64,000 bases of DNA from CAZQVN01 sp964596775. Lineage in GTDB: Bacteria > Eisenbacteria > RBG-16-71-46 > JABDJR01 > JAWXBZ01. A program made the translations under genes and the position numbers. Below the pieces are notes generated by a model. The model saw nothing but the letters and a program-made list of their open reading frames with translations. It had not been told where the DNA came from and ran no database searches. This document shows positions 28,921-36,733 of the stretch, in pieces (the stretch's first letter is position 1; each line of letters begins with the position of its first letter). The stretch spans positions 33,725-97,724 of the forward strand of contig CAZQVN010000010.1 of assembly GCA_964596775.1 (NCBI GenBank), written 5' to 3'.

Positions 28921-29179
28921 ATAATTCAGGCTAAGTCGTATGCTTCAGTATGTCAATTTGAGATCTGATTGGATGCATTCAAGGGGTCCAAGGGTTGCGA
29001 CCTTCGGTGGAATTCCACTTGTGCCGGATCAGTTTGCCGGCGACGGTGTCCAAGACATTGGAGGACAACGCCTTGTAAAAATCGCCGTTTCATGGTGAAA
29101 ATTTCACCACCAAGTGGCGATATTGTCAAAACTGTATGTAACTACATATGACACATATGTTTAAAGTAACAGACCTCCC
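28921..29179. other. AT-rich intergenic region upstream of vapBC
   Basis: These 259 bases are much poorer in GC than the rest of the window and carry no convincing gene. The left end, up to about 28955, should hold the vapBC promoter and operator (GTATGCTTCAGTATG lies at 28936-28950). The right end has three short palindromes. The base composition suggests acquired DNA or the scar of a lost element. Confidence 0.5.
29093..29160. repeat. cluster of three short palindromes
   Basis: TGGTGAAAATTTCACCA (29093-29109) is a 17-base palindrome around one A. TATGTA/TACATA (29135-29140 and 29143-29148) and ACATATG/CATATGT (29144-29150 and 29154-29160) overlap and exclude each other as hairpins. They lie just downstream of the VOC gene stop at 29180 on the minus strand and could act as terminator, operator or element end. 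Confidence 0.55.
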
Positions 29180-29548
29180 CTACTTCGCCCCCTCATCAAA
29201 CTGAATGATCCCGAACACATTCCCCTCCGTGTCGCTGCAGTACGCCACCCACCCCACGTGCGGCACGCCCGACTTCGGCTTCACCACCTTCCCCCCCGCC
29301 GCCTGGATCTTCGCCGTGTACTCGTCGCAGTCCGGAACGTCGATGACGTTCACGAACGGCGGGAACCCCGGCTGGCGCTTCATCAGCCCCCCGTTGATCC
29401 CCGGCGCCTCCTTCGGGCCGGTGTTCATCATGATGTACGGCTGCGGGCCGTCCCAGGTCTGGCTGGTCCAGCCGAAGACGCCTTCGTAGAAGCTCTTTGC
29501 GCGACCCGTATCGTCGGCGGTGATTTCGAAGTGAACGACGCGTGGCAT
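29180..29548 (-). CDS. VOC-family protein
   Basis: 122 residues of the short VOC type often annotated as glyoxalase/bleomycin-resistance-like: VVHFEITADDTGRAKSFYEGVFGW at the start, PYIMMNTG, GINGGLMKR, and GWVAYCSDTEGNVFGIIQ at the end. It is the single-domain form that pairs as a dimer. A GGGAGGAAAGAG ribosome site precedes the ATG. The substrate is unknown. Confidence 0.88.
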   Translation of the reverse strand: MPRVVHFEITADDTGRAKSFYEGVFGWTSQTWDGPQPYIMMNTGPKEAPGINGGLMKRQPGFPPFVNVIDVPDCDEYTAKIQAAGGKVVKPKSGVPHVGWVAYCSDTEGNVFGIIQFDEGAK

Positions 29549-29617
29549 CTCTTTCCTCCCTTGTGCCGCAAGCTTCCCGTTGCGGCGGTTGAACGTTTTA
29601 CGAACCGTGCGGCGACA

Positions 29618-30505
29618 TCACACCACCACCCGCGCCTTCGGCGCCACCGACTTCGCGATCCAGCAGTTCCCGCCGATGACCGCGCCCTTGCCGATCACCG
29701 TTTCGCCGCCGAGGATCGTGGCGTTCGCGTAGATCACCACGTTGTCCTCGATCGTCGGGTGCCTCTTGTGACCCCGCAGCGTTTCCGTCTCCTTGGCCGA
29801 CAGCGACAGCGCCCCGAGCGTGACCCCCTGGTACAGCCGCACGTTGTTGCCGATGGTCGTCGTCTCGCCGACGACGACTCCGGTGCCGTGGTCGATGAAG
29901 AACGACTCGCCGATCACCGCCCCGGGATGGATGTCCACGCCGGTCTTCGAGTGGCAGATCTCGGTCATGATGCGCGGGATGATCGGCGCCTTGAGACGAT
30001 GCAGCAGGTGGGCCACCCGGTACACGGTGATCGCCTGCAGGCCGGGATAGCAGAAGATGATCTCGTCGAGACCGGTGGCGGCGGGGTCGCCGTCGAAGCC
30101 GGCGCGGACGTCCCTGGCCAGGACGCGGCGCAGCTCCGGAATCTTCGCCAGGAACTCCCCGGTGATCCGCGCCGCCTCGGAGTGACAATGGGCGCAATCC
30201 CCCTTCTTCGTCTTGACGCACCGGTGATTGAGGCCGCGGTAGAGTTCCCGGGAAAGGCGCCCGCCGGCCCGGTCGATCCGTTCCCCGACGTAGTAGCGGA
30301 TGTTCTGCTCGCTGACTTCGCGGGGGCCGTAGTAACCCGGGTAGAGCACGACATTGAGATCGTCGAGGATCGCGGCCACCTCCGCCTTGTCCGGCAGGGG
30401 GCGGCCGCTGAGGTTGTGATTCGTGCCGCCGTGACGGTCGTACGTGTGGACGATCGCGTCGACGATCGCGGGGATCTTCGAGCGCCAGTCGTTCGAACTC
30501 GACAT
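29618..30505 (-). CDS. serine O-acetyltransferase, EpsC-like
   Basis: 295 residues. The N-terminal helical region (about 1-180) is longer than in E. coli CysE and has a cysteine/His cluster (CVKTKKGDCAHCH, about 96-108). The C-terminal left-handed beta-helix carries hexapeptide repeats: TGVDIHPGAVIGESFFIDHG, then TGVVVGETTTIGNNVRLYQG, then VTLGAL, with the catalytic His in FIDHGTG. It acetylates serine for cysteine synthesis, and the layout matches the EpsC/SAT form. No cysteine synthase is adjacent. Confidence 0.9.
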   Translation of the reverse strand: MSSSNDWRSKIPAIVDAIVHTYDRHGGTNHNLSGRPLPDKAEVAAILDDLNVVLYPGYYGPREVSEQNIRYYVGERIDRAGGRLSRELYRGLNHRCVKTKKGDCAHCHSEAARITGEFLAKIPELRRVLARDVRAGFDGDPAATGLDEIIFCYPGLQAITVYRVAHLLHRLKAPIIPRIMTEICHSKTGVDIHPGAVIGESFFIDHGTGVVVGETTTIGNNVRLYQGVTLGALSLSAKETETLRGHKRHPTIEDNVVIYANATILGGETVIGKGAVIGGNCWIAKSVAPKARVVV

Positions 30506-30602
30506 GCAGGCTTCCTTTCGCTACATTTCCGTCCCGCGCGTCCGATGGACGCGGCTCGATGACTCCTTCGGTATCCACCCCTTGCCAGAGCGAGGTTAAC
30601 CC

Positions 30603-32234
30603 ATGTCTGACCACAATTTCGAGGCTCCCGGCCCCGGCACCTGGGAACAGGACAACACGCACTTTCCCCGCCCCGTCACCCGCTTTCTCGTCGAAACCAT
30701 GATGGATCCGTTCATGCGCGGCTTCAAGGACGGCACGAGCCGCTACGGCCTGCTGTTCAGCCACCTGGAACCGGCGCGGATCAACGGGTTCGTGTACTAC
30801 AAGGCAAACGGCGTCGACCCGGAAGACGGACCGGAAGTGAAGCGCCGGTTCGAGGCGGCCGCGAAAGCCCTGGAATCGAGACTGTGGCTCAAGGACCTCG
30901 ACCTCTGGGACACGGAGTACAAGCCCGAGTCGATCCGGCGCAACAAGGCGCTCCAGGAGGTGCGCGTGGCCGATCTGGACACGGAGGCGCTCCTCGCCCA
31001 CCTCGACAAGGTGCATGACAACGCCGGGGACATGGTCTGGCGGCATCACAAGTTCACGATCCCGGCGATCATCGCCACCGGCCTTTACCTGTCGAAGGCG
31101 CTGGAGTGGACGGGGATGGACACCGGGCGGCTGCTTGCGCCGCTCAAGGGATCGTCGCGGGTGTCGCTCGGCGCCGTGGACGAGCTCCGGAGCCTGTCGC
31201 GCGCCCTCACCGAGGCGGGACTCACGTCGAAGGACCTCGAAGGCAGCGACGCCGCCGGAATCATCGAAGGTCTCAAGGAGCGGAAGGATGCCGTCGGCGA
31301 GGCCACCCGGTCCTTTCTCGACGCCATCGGCCTGCGGCTCGCGGGGGGGTACGACATTACCGACCCTTGCGCGATCGAGCGCCCCGACATGCTGCTGTCC
31401 ACGATCCGGGCCGCCCTGGATGCCCCGCACAACGAGGCGGCCGGCGCCTGGGCCGAGGCGGCCCGCACGGTCCGCGATGCCGTTCCCGAGGCGTATCAAG
31501 CCGAGTTCGACCGGCTCCTCGACGAGGCCCGCCGCGTCAACCGGCTCCGCGACGAGCGCGGCATCTACAACGACAACTGGGGCACCGGCATCGCCCGCAG
31601 GGCGATCCTCGAGGCGGGGCGCCGGCTGACGAAGGCGGGACGGATCCGCGAACCCGAGTCGGCGCTCGAGGCTTCGTACGATGAGCTCATCGCCATGCTG
31701 AAAGGCGCGCCGGAACCGTCGAGCGACGAGCTGTCGCGGCGGTCCGACAAGCGGCGCAACACGCCGCGGGACTCGGCGCCTCCCTACCTCGGCCCGGCAC
31801 CGGTTCCGCCGCCGCCGACGGACGGCCTGCCTCCCCACTGCGCCCGGATGATGGGCGCCTTCGGCGTCGTGCTCGGCGAAGTGTTCGGCGCCCCGCTGGA
31901 AGGGGCGAAGACCCCCTCCGTGCTCAGGGGTCGCGCCGTGAGCGCCGGCAGCTACACCGGAATCGCGCGGCGTGTCCTTGCCGCGGAGGAGTGCAACCGT
32001 CTCCGCCAGGGTGATGTTCTGGTGACGTCCTCCACGTCGGCGGCGTTCAACGTGGTCCTGCCGCTTCTTGGCGCGATCGTCACCGACCGCGGCGGGCAGC
32101 TTTCGCACGCGGCGATCATCGCCCGGGAGTACGGGATCCCCGCGGTGGTCGGAACGCAGACGGCCACGCACGACATCCCCGACGGCGCGCGGGTCACGGT
32201 CGACGGAACCGCGGGCACGGTCACGATGATTTGA
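30603..32234 (+). CDS. PEP-utilising phosphohistidine-domain protein (split phosphotransferase, His-domain subunit)
   Basis: 543 residues. The C-terminal 90 or so residues are the swivelling PEP-utilising mobile domain, with the phospho-acceptor His in GGQLSHAAIIAREYGIPAVVG and the end DGARVTVDGTAGTV. The N-terminal 420 residues are mostly helical (FLVETMMDPFMRGFKDG, RHHKFTIPAIIATGLYLS) and probably bind the acceptor substrate, in the place of the rifampicin-binding domain of Rph. A Pro-rich linker (about 395-410) precedes the His domain. It overlaps the ATP-binding partner by TTGA, so the two chains should form one enzyme with swapped domain order. Confidence 0.8.
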   Translation: MSDHNFEAPGPGTWEQDNTHFPRPVTRFLVETMMDPFMRGFKDGTSRYGLLFSHLEPARINGFVYYKANGVDPEDGPEVKRRFEAAAKALESRLWLKDLDLWDTEYKPESIRRNKALQEVRVADLDTEALLAHLDKVHDNAGDMVWRHHKFTIPAIIATGLYLSKALEWTGMDTGRLLAPLKGSSRVSLGAVDELRSLSRALTEAGLTSKDLEGSDAAGIIEGLKERKDAVGEATRSFLDAIGLRLAGGYDITDPCAIERPDMLLSTIRAALDAPHNEAAGAWAEAARTVRDAVPEAYQAEFDRLLDEARRVNRLRDERGIYNDNWGTGIARRAILEAGRRLTKAGRIREPESALEASYDELIAMLKGAPEPSSDELSRRSDKRRNTPRDSAPPYLGPAPVPPPPTDGLPPHCARMMGAFGVVLGEVFGAPLEGAKTPSVLRGRAVSAGSYTGIARRVLAAEECNRLRQGDVLVTSSTSAAFNVVLPLLGAIVTDRGGQLSHAAIIAREYGIPAVVGTQTATHDIPDGARVTVDGTAGTVTMI

Positions 32235-33040
32235 ACCGGCCGGTTCCCCTGTCGGAGGCCTCCGACGCCTCGCTGTTCGGCGGCAAATCGGCGAGCCTGG
32301 CCCGCGCCCTCCGGGCCGGGCTGCCGGTGCCGCCCGGCTTTGCGCTGGACCTGAACACCGTCGAGGCGGTGGTCGCCGGGGATCCGGAGGTTGTCGAAGC
32401 GCTGCGCGACGTTCTTGCGCAGCTTTCCGGGCCGGTGGCCGTCCGCTCTTCCGCCGTCGGCGAGGACGAACGGGAGTCGAGTTTCGCCGGACAGCATGCC
32501 ACGCTGCTCAACATCCGGACGCACGCCACGCTGGTCGACGCGATCGGCGAGGTCCGGCAGTCCGCCCATTCCGCGTCGGCACTGGCCTACCGGGCGAAGA
32601 TGGGGATTGCCGGCGCGCCGAAGATCGGCGTGACGATCCAGCGTCTCGTGGATGCCGAGGTTTCCGGCGTGCTGTTCACCGTGAACCCGGCCACCGGCGC
32701 CGCGGAACGCCTCATCGAGGCGTCGTGGGGGCTCGGCGAGGCCGTCGTCTCCGGGCTTGTCGTGCCCGACTCGTACCGGATAGACCCCGACGGCACCATC
32801 CTCGAGCGGACGCCCGGCGACAAGGACCTGGCGCTGCGGCCGGGCGGGGCCGGCGGAACCGTGGAAACGGCCGTCGCGTCGGACGACGCCCGCTCCCTGG
32901 CGCTCAGCGACGCGCAGCTCATGGAACTCCACCACCTGACGCTCCTCTGCGAAGCGGAGTACGGATCCCGCCTGGACATGGAGTGGGCGTTCGAAAAGGG
33001 GCGCCTGTTCCTCCTGCAGTGCCGCGGCATCACGGCGTGA
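32231..33040 (+). CDS. PEP/pyruvate-binding ATP-grasp domain protein (split phosphotransferase, ATP subunit)
   Basis: 269 residues, the length of a bare ATP-grasp domain. It shows the PPDK/PEP-synthase N-domain motifs in order: FGGKSASLARALRAGLPVPPGFAL, VAVRSSAVGEDERESSFAGQ, VSGVLFTVNPATG, IEASWGLGEAVVSG and LDMEWAFEKGRLFLLQCR. It would phosphorylate the His of the partner protein from ATP. It begins with TTG inside the stop of that gene and relies on coupling for translation. No substrate-binding domain is present, so alone it could not complete a reaction. Confidence 0.88.
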   Translation: MNRPVPLSEASDASLFGGKSASLARALRAGLPVPPGFALDLNTVEAVVAGDPEVVEALRDVLAQLSGPVAVRSSAVGEDERESSFAGQHATLLNIRTHATLVDAIGEVRQSAHSASALAYRAKMGIAGAPKIGVTIQRLVDAEVSGVLFTVNPATGAAERLIEASWGLGEAVVSGLVVPDSYRIDPDGTILERTPGDKDLALRPGGAGGTVETAVASDDARSLALSDAQLMELHHLTLLCEAEYGSRLDMEWAFEKGRLFLLQCRGITA

Positions 33041-33103
33041 ACACCGCCGGAGTGCTGCGCGAACGCCGGGGCCACGCCGCATGATTGCCGCCGGAACGAC
33101 CTC

Positions 33104-34480
33104 TTGAGCGCGCGCGTCACGCCGTCGTTCCTGACCGGGATGTTCCTCGCGGCGTCCCTCTCCCCGCTCGGTTCCACGATGATCGCGGTGGCGCTGCCGT
33201 CGATCGGAACCGAACTCGGTGTCGGCGGCGGCGAGCTGACGCAGTGGCTGGTGGCCAGCTACCTGATCGTCGGGATCGCCGCCATGAGCCCGTGCGGAAA
33301 GCTCGGCGACCGCATGGGTCACGGGCGCGGCCTGCTCGTCGGCATGGCCATCTACGGAACCGGCTCGGCGATCGGTTTCGCGCTGGCCACGCTGCCGGCG
33401 CTGGCGTTCGCCCGCATCTCGATGGCCCTCGGCGGAGCCATGGTCGTGCCGGCCACGATGGCCATGCTCCGGAACATGGTGGCCCCGGAACGGCGCGGCC
33501 GCATGTTCGGGCTCATGGGCTCGGTGATGGGAACCGCCGCGGCCACCGGCCCGCTGATCGGCGGCGAGCTGACGGCGCGGTTCGGATGGCGGTCGGTCTT
33601 CATCGCCAACATCCCGGTGATCCTGCTGTCGTGGTTTCTCATCCGCCGCGGCACGGCCGCGGCCCGGAGCGCGGTCGCCGCGGAACCCCCGCCTTCCGGG
33701 TCGGAGCGACGCCCGGCGCCGTTCGACATTCCGGGGAGCGTGCTGCTCGGCCTCGGCCTGTCGCTGCTGGTGATCACGTCCCGCGCGTCGGGAGTCGTGG
33801 CGATCTCGACGGCGGTGGCGGCGGTCGCGCTGCTCCTGGTCTTCGGCTGGTGGGAACGCCGCGTTCCCGAACCGGTGCTCGACCTGACCCTGTTCCTCCG
33901 CCCCGCGTTCACCGCCGCGAGCCTGATCGTGGCGATGCAGAACCTGGCGATGTACGCGCTGCTGTTCCAGCTGCCGATCTTCTTCGAAAAGGTCCGCCAT
34001 GTGAACGCCGGCCATACCGGGCGGACGATCATCGGGATGATGATCGCCATGGTCGTCTTTTCCCCCGTCGGGGGGCGGCTGACGGAGCGGATCGGCAGCC
34101 GGGCCACCGCCGTGGCGGGGTCGCTGGTTTCGCTCGGCGGGCTCTACCTGCTGTCCGACTTCGCGAGGCTCCAGACGCCACACGACGCTCTCGCCGGTCT
34201 CGTCCTGATGGGCACCGGCCTCGGGTTGTCCACCGCGCCGTCCCAGTCCGCGGCGATGGCGGCGGTCAGCCGGGTCAACGCCGGGATGGGAGGCGGCGCC
34301 ATCTCCACGATGCGCTACATCGGGGGGATGATCGGCATCTCCGCGCTCGGCGTGCTCCTCAACGGACCTCATGCCGGCGTGGAGGAGCACGGCTCCACGA
34401 TTTTCGTTTATGCGGCGGCGCTGGTGCTGTCGCTGGCGGCAGCGCTGGTGCTGCCGTCGCGGGTTTCGATGACGGACTGA
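33104..34480 (+). CDS. MFS transporter, DHA2/EmrB-like
   Basis: 458 residues with about 14 transmembrane helices. The first helix region reads LAASLSPLGSTMIAVALPSIG, and the loop motif CGKLGDRMGHGRGLL is MFS motif A. Motif C-like GLMGSVMGTAAATGPLIGGEL in helix 5 marks a proton antiporter of the drug-efflux group. A TTG start at 33104 is assumed; an ATG lies 12 codons later. It begins 63 bases after the split phosphotransferase, so an antibiotic-resistance context (drug modification plus efflux) is possible but unproven. Confidence 0.85.
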   Translation: MSARVTPSFLTGMFLAASLSPLGSTMIAVALPSIGTELGVGGGELTQWLVASYLIVGIAAMSPCGKLGDRMGHGRGLLVGMAIYGTGSAIGFALATLPALAFARISMALGGAMVVPATMAMLRNMVAPERRGRMFGLMGSVMGTAAATGPLIGGELTARFGWRSVFIANIPVILLSWFLIRRGTAAARSAVAAEPPPSGSERRPAPFDIPGSVLLGLGLSLLVITSRASGVVAISTAVAAVALLLVFGWWERRVPEPVLDLTLFLRPAFTAASLIVAMQNLAMYALLFQLPIFFEKVRHVNAGHTGRTIIGMMIAMVVFSPVGGRLTERIGSRATAVAGSLVSLGGLYLLSDFARLQTPHDALAGLVLMGTGLGLSTAPSQSAAMAAVSRVNAGMGGGAISTMRYIGGMIGISALGVLLNGPHAGVEEHGSTIFVYAAALVLSLAAALVLPSRVSMTD

Positions 34481-34577
34481 ATCGTGCCGCCCCGGCGGCG
34501 TGCCGATGGCTGCCGGACCGGGTCGCGCCGACGGATTGAATTCTCTATAATTCCGATCCTTCTGAAAGGAGCCACCC

Positions 34578-35774
34578 ATGCCGAAGACATCCGCCCGGAA
34601 CGGAAACGGCGCCGCCGCCACCCTGGCTGCGGCACAGGCCCTCGTTCCCGAACTCGTCCAGACCCGCCGCGAGATCCACGCCAACCCCGAACTCGGATTC
34701 GAGGAGAAGGTCACGAGCCGACTCGTCCGCAGCCGGCTGGAAAGCCTGAAACTGAAGCCCCGGGTCATGGCCTCGACCGGCGTGGCGGCGCTCGTGCCCG
34801 GGAAGAAGCCGGGCCGGGTCCTCATGGTTCGCTGCGACATGGACGCGCTCCCGATCCAGGAGGAGACGACGTACGCGTACAAGTCGAAGGTCCCGGGAAA
34901 GATGCACGCCTGCGGCCACGACCTGCACACGTCGATCCTGCTCGGCACCGCGCGCCTCCTGGCCGACAACCCGCCGGACACCGGCATCGTGAAGCTCAAC
35001 TTCCAGCCCGCCGAGGAGGGGCTGAACGGCGCCCGGGAGATGATCGATGCCGGCATCATGGAAAAGCCGGAGGTCGAGGCGGCGATCGGCTATCACATCT
35101 GGCAGGGGATCCCGGTCGGCAAGGTGGCCGTGCTGTCCGGCCCGGCGATGGCGGCGGTGGACAAGTTCACGATCACGATCCACGGCGTCGGGGGTCACGC
35201 GGCCTACCCGCACCTGGCGGTGGACCCGATCCTGATCGGGTCGCAGGTGGTGAACGCGCTGCAGTCGATCGCATCGCGCTCCGTGGATCCGCTCCACGCC
35301 GTGGTGGTGACCGTGGCGTCGTTTCACGGCGGCACGGCGTTCAACATCATCCCCCCGGCGGTCACGCTGACCGGAACCGTGCGCACGTTCACGAAGGACG
35401 CCCGGAACATCGCCGAGAAGCGGATGGGAAAGATCGTGAAGCAGGTGGCGGCGGCGATGGGCGGAACGGCGGAGTTGGAATACCTGCGCGAGCACCCCGC
35501 CGTCGTCAACGACCCGAAAATGGCCGAGTTCATGCGCGAGGTGGCCGTGGACATCGTGGGCAGGAGGAACGTCGTCGAGGAGCAGCCGTCGATGGGCGGC
35601 GAGGACATGGCGTTCTACCAGGAGAAGGTCCCCGGCTGCTACATCTTCGTGGGCTCGGCGCCGAAGGGTGAGGTGTTCCCGCATCACCATCCGAAGTTCA
35701 ATCCCGACGAGGCGGTGATGCCGGTGGCGGCGGCGATCATGACGGAAGCGGCGCGGAGGTGGTTGAAGGGGTGA
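34578..35774 (+). CDS. M20-family amidohydrolase (N-acyl amino acid/hippurate hydrolase-like)
   Basis: 398 residues. The di-metal site is formed by HACGHDLHT (about 112-119), QPAEEGLNGA, HHHPKFN near the C-terminus and the His in GYHIWQG; the dimerisation domain shows IHGVGGHAAYPHLAVDPI. These are the hallmarks of M20D amidohydrolases that release amino acids from N-acyl or auxin-like conjugates. An AAAGGAG ribosome site precedes the ATG, and a TATAAT at 34546-34551 may be its -10 box. Its last 38 bases overlap the methyltransferase gene on the other strand. Confidence 0.92.
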   Translation: MPKTSARNGNGAAATLAAAQALVPELVQTRREIHANPELGFEEKVTSRLVRSRLESLKLKPRVMASTGVAALVPGKKPGRVLMVRCDMDALPIQEETTYAYKSKVPGKMHACGHDLHTSILLGTARLLADNPPDTGIVKLNFQPAEEGLNGAREMIDAGIMEKPEVEAAIGYHIWQGIPVGKVAVLSGPAMAAVDKFTITIHGVGGHAAYPHLAVDPILIGSQVVNALQSIASRSVDPLHAVVVTVASFHGGTAFNIIPPAVTLTGTVRTFTKDARNIAEKRMGKIVKQVAAAMGGTAELEYLREHPAVVNDPKMAEFMREVAVDIVGRRNVVEEQPSMGGEDMAFYQEKVPGCYIFVGSAPKGEVFPHHHPKFNPDEAVMPVAAAIMTEAARRWLKG

Positions 35775-36639
35775 GGGGGGCGAGCGAAGCCGCCTGGCCC
35801 TCTTTCCTCGCCACGAAGAAGAGGCGTTTGAACGGAAAGATGACCCCATGTTCCGTTTCCGGATACGCGCCGGCCACCCGTTCCGTCAGGCTCCCGACAA
35901 ACTCGGCTGCCTCCCCCTCCGTCAGCTCCGCCAGCACCGGCCGCAGCGTCGTGCCCTTGACCCACTCCACGATCGCGGCCGCGTCCGGCATGGCGTGATG
36001 GTAGATCGTTTCCCACAGGGTCACGTCGCACTGTTCCTTCCGCAGCGCTTCGAGGTACCAGTGCGGGGATTCGATGCGCGGCTGCGGTGGCGCGCCGGCG
36101 AGACGCTCCCGCCACGGCGGTTCGGCCAGGAGTTCGGTGAGGATCCGGTATGCAACCTCCTCCCGGTTGTTCGGGGCCTGGACCGCGAGAACGCCGCCGG
36201 GCGCCATGATCCGGACAAGATGCGCGACCAGCGCTTCCTGGTCGGGAATCCAGTGGATCGCGGCGTTGGAAAAGACAAGATCCAGCGGCGCCGGAGGACT
36301 CCAGGTCATGAGGTCCGCCTCGATGAACTCGATGCCGTCACCGGACGGCGGCGTCGGCCCCGGAGACAGGCCCGGCACACCGGGTGACGACATCTTTTCC
36401 GGCGTCGGGCCCGCTCCAGCGGTGCGCCGGGCCCCGGCCAGCATCTCCGGGGAGTTGTCCACCCCGAAAACGCGCGCTTCCGGCCAGCGATCCTTCAGGT
36501 GCCGCGTGAGCTCTCCGGTGCCGCACCCGAGATCGGCGATCGTCCGGTAGCTCCCGTCCGGGACGCGGCTCAGCAGATCATGAAACGGTTGCGCGCGTTC
36601 CCTCCTGAAGCGCTCGTACTGTGCCGGGTCCCAGGCCAT
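35737..36639 (-). CDS. trans-aconitate 2-methyltransferase-like protein
   Basis: 300 residues, longer than the usual 255. The order is as in Tam: MAWDPAQYERFRRERAQPF, motif I TIADLGCGTGELT, DLVFSNAAIHWIPDQ, ILAVQAPNN-type loop and a C-terminal FPFKRLFFVARK. An insert of about 27 residues after ARRTAGA (TPEKMSSPGVPGLSPGP) is Pro/Gly/Ser-rich. The last 16 residues (SLAPLTPSTTSAPLPS) are low-complexity and coded by the stretch antisense to the amidohydrolase. The ATG at 36639 follows GGAGG. Confidence 0.85.
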   Translation of the reverse strand: MAWDPAQYERFRRERAQPFHDLLSRVPDGSYRTIADLGCGTGELTRHLKDRWPEARVFGVDNSPEMLAGARRTAGAGPTPEKMSSPGVPGLSPGPTPPSGDGIEFIEADLMTWSPPAPLDLVFSNAAIHWIPDQEALVAHLVRIMAPGGVLAVQAPNNREEVAYRILTELLAEPPWRERLAGAPPQPRIESPHWYLEALRKEQCDVTLWETIYHHAMPDAAAIVEWVKGTTLRPVLAELTEGEAAEFVGSLTERVAGAYPETEHGVIFPFKRLFFVARKEGQAASLAPLTPSTTSAPLPS

Positions 36640-36720
36640 GCGCCGCCTCCGGCCGGTCGAAACCGGCCCACGAGTGATGCTCCCCCTCGAAATGAAATGT
36701 CCATTTCCGCGCAACGCCAC

Positions 36721-36733
36721 TATTATAGGCACG
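36721..36733 (+). promoter_or_regulatory. possible -10 box of a leaderless transcript
   Basis: TATTAT at 36721-36726 lies only 7 bases before the ATG of the transporter, and no ribosome site is present in between. This spacing would start transcription at or next to the start codon. No good -35 was seen, so this is tentative. Confidence 0.25.

Noticed and set aside
28969..29151. Small plus-strand open frame in the AT-rich patch
   Set aside because: No ribosome site, no known motif, and it runs through palindromes. It is better explained as non-coding.
31952..35059. Open minus-strand frame of about 1035 codons
   Set aside because: It is antisense to the split phosphotransferase, the MFS transporter and the amidohydrolase. 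Composition is that of an antisense frame.
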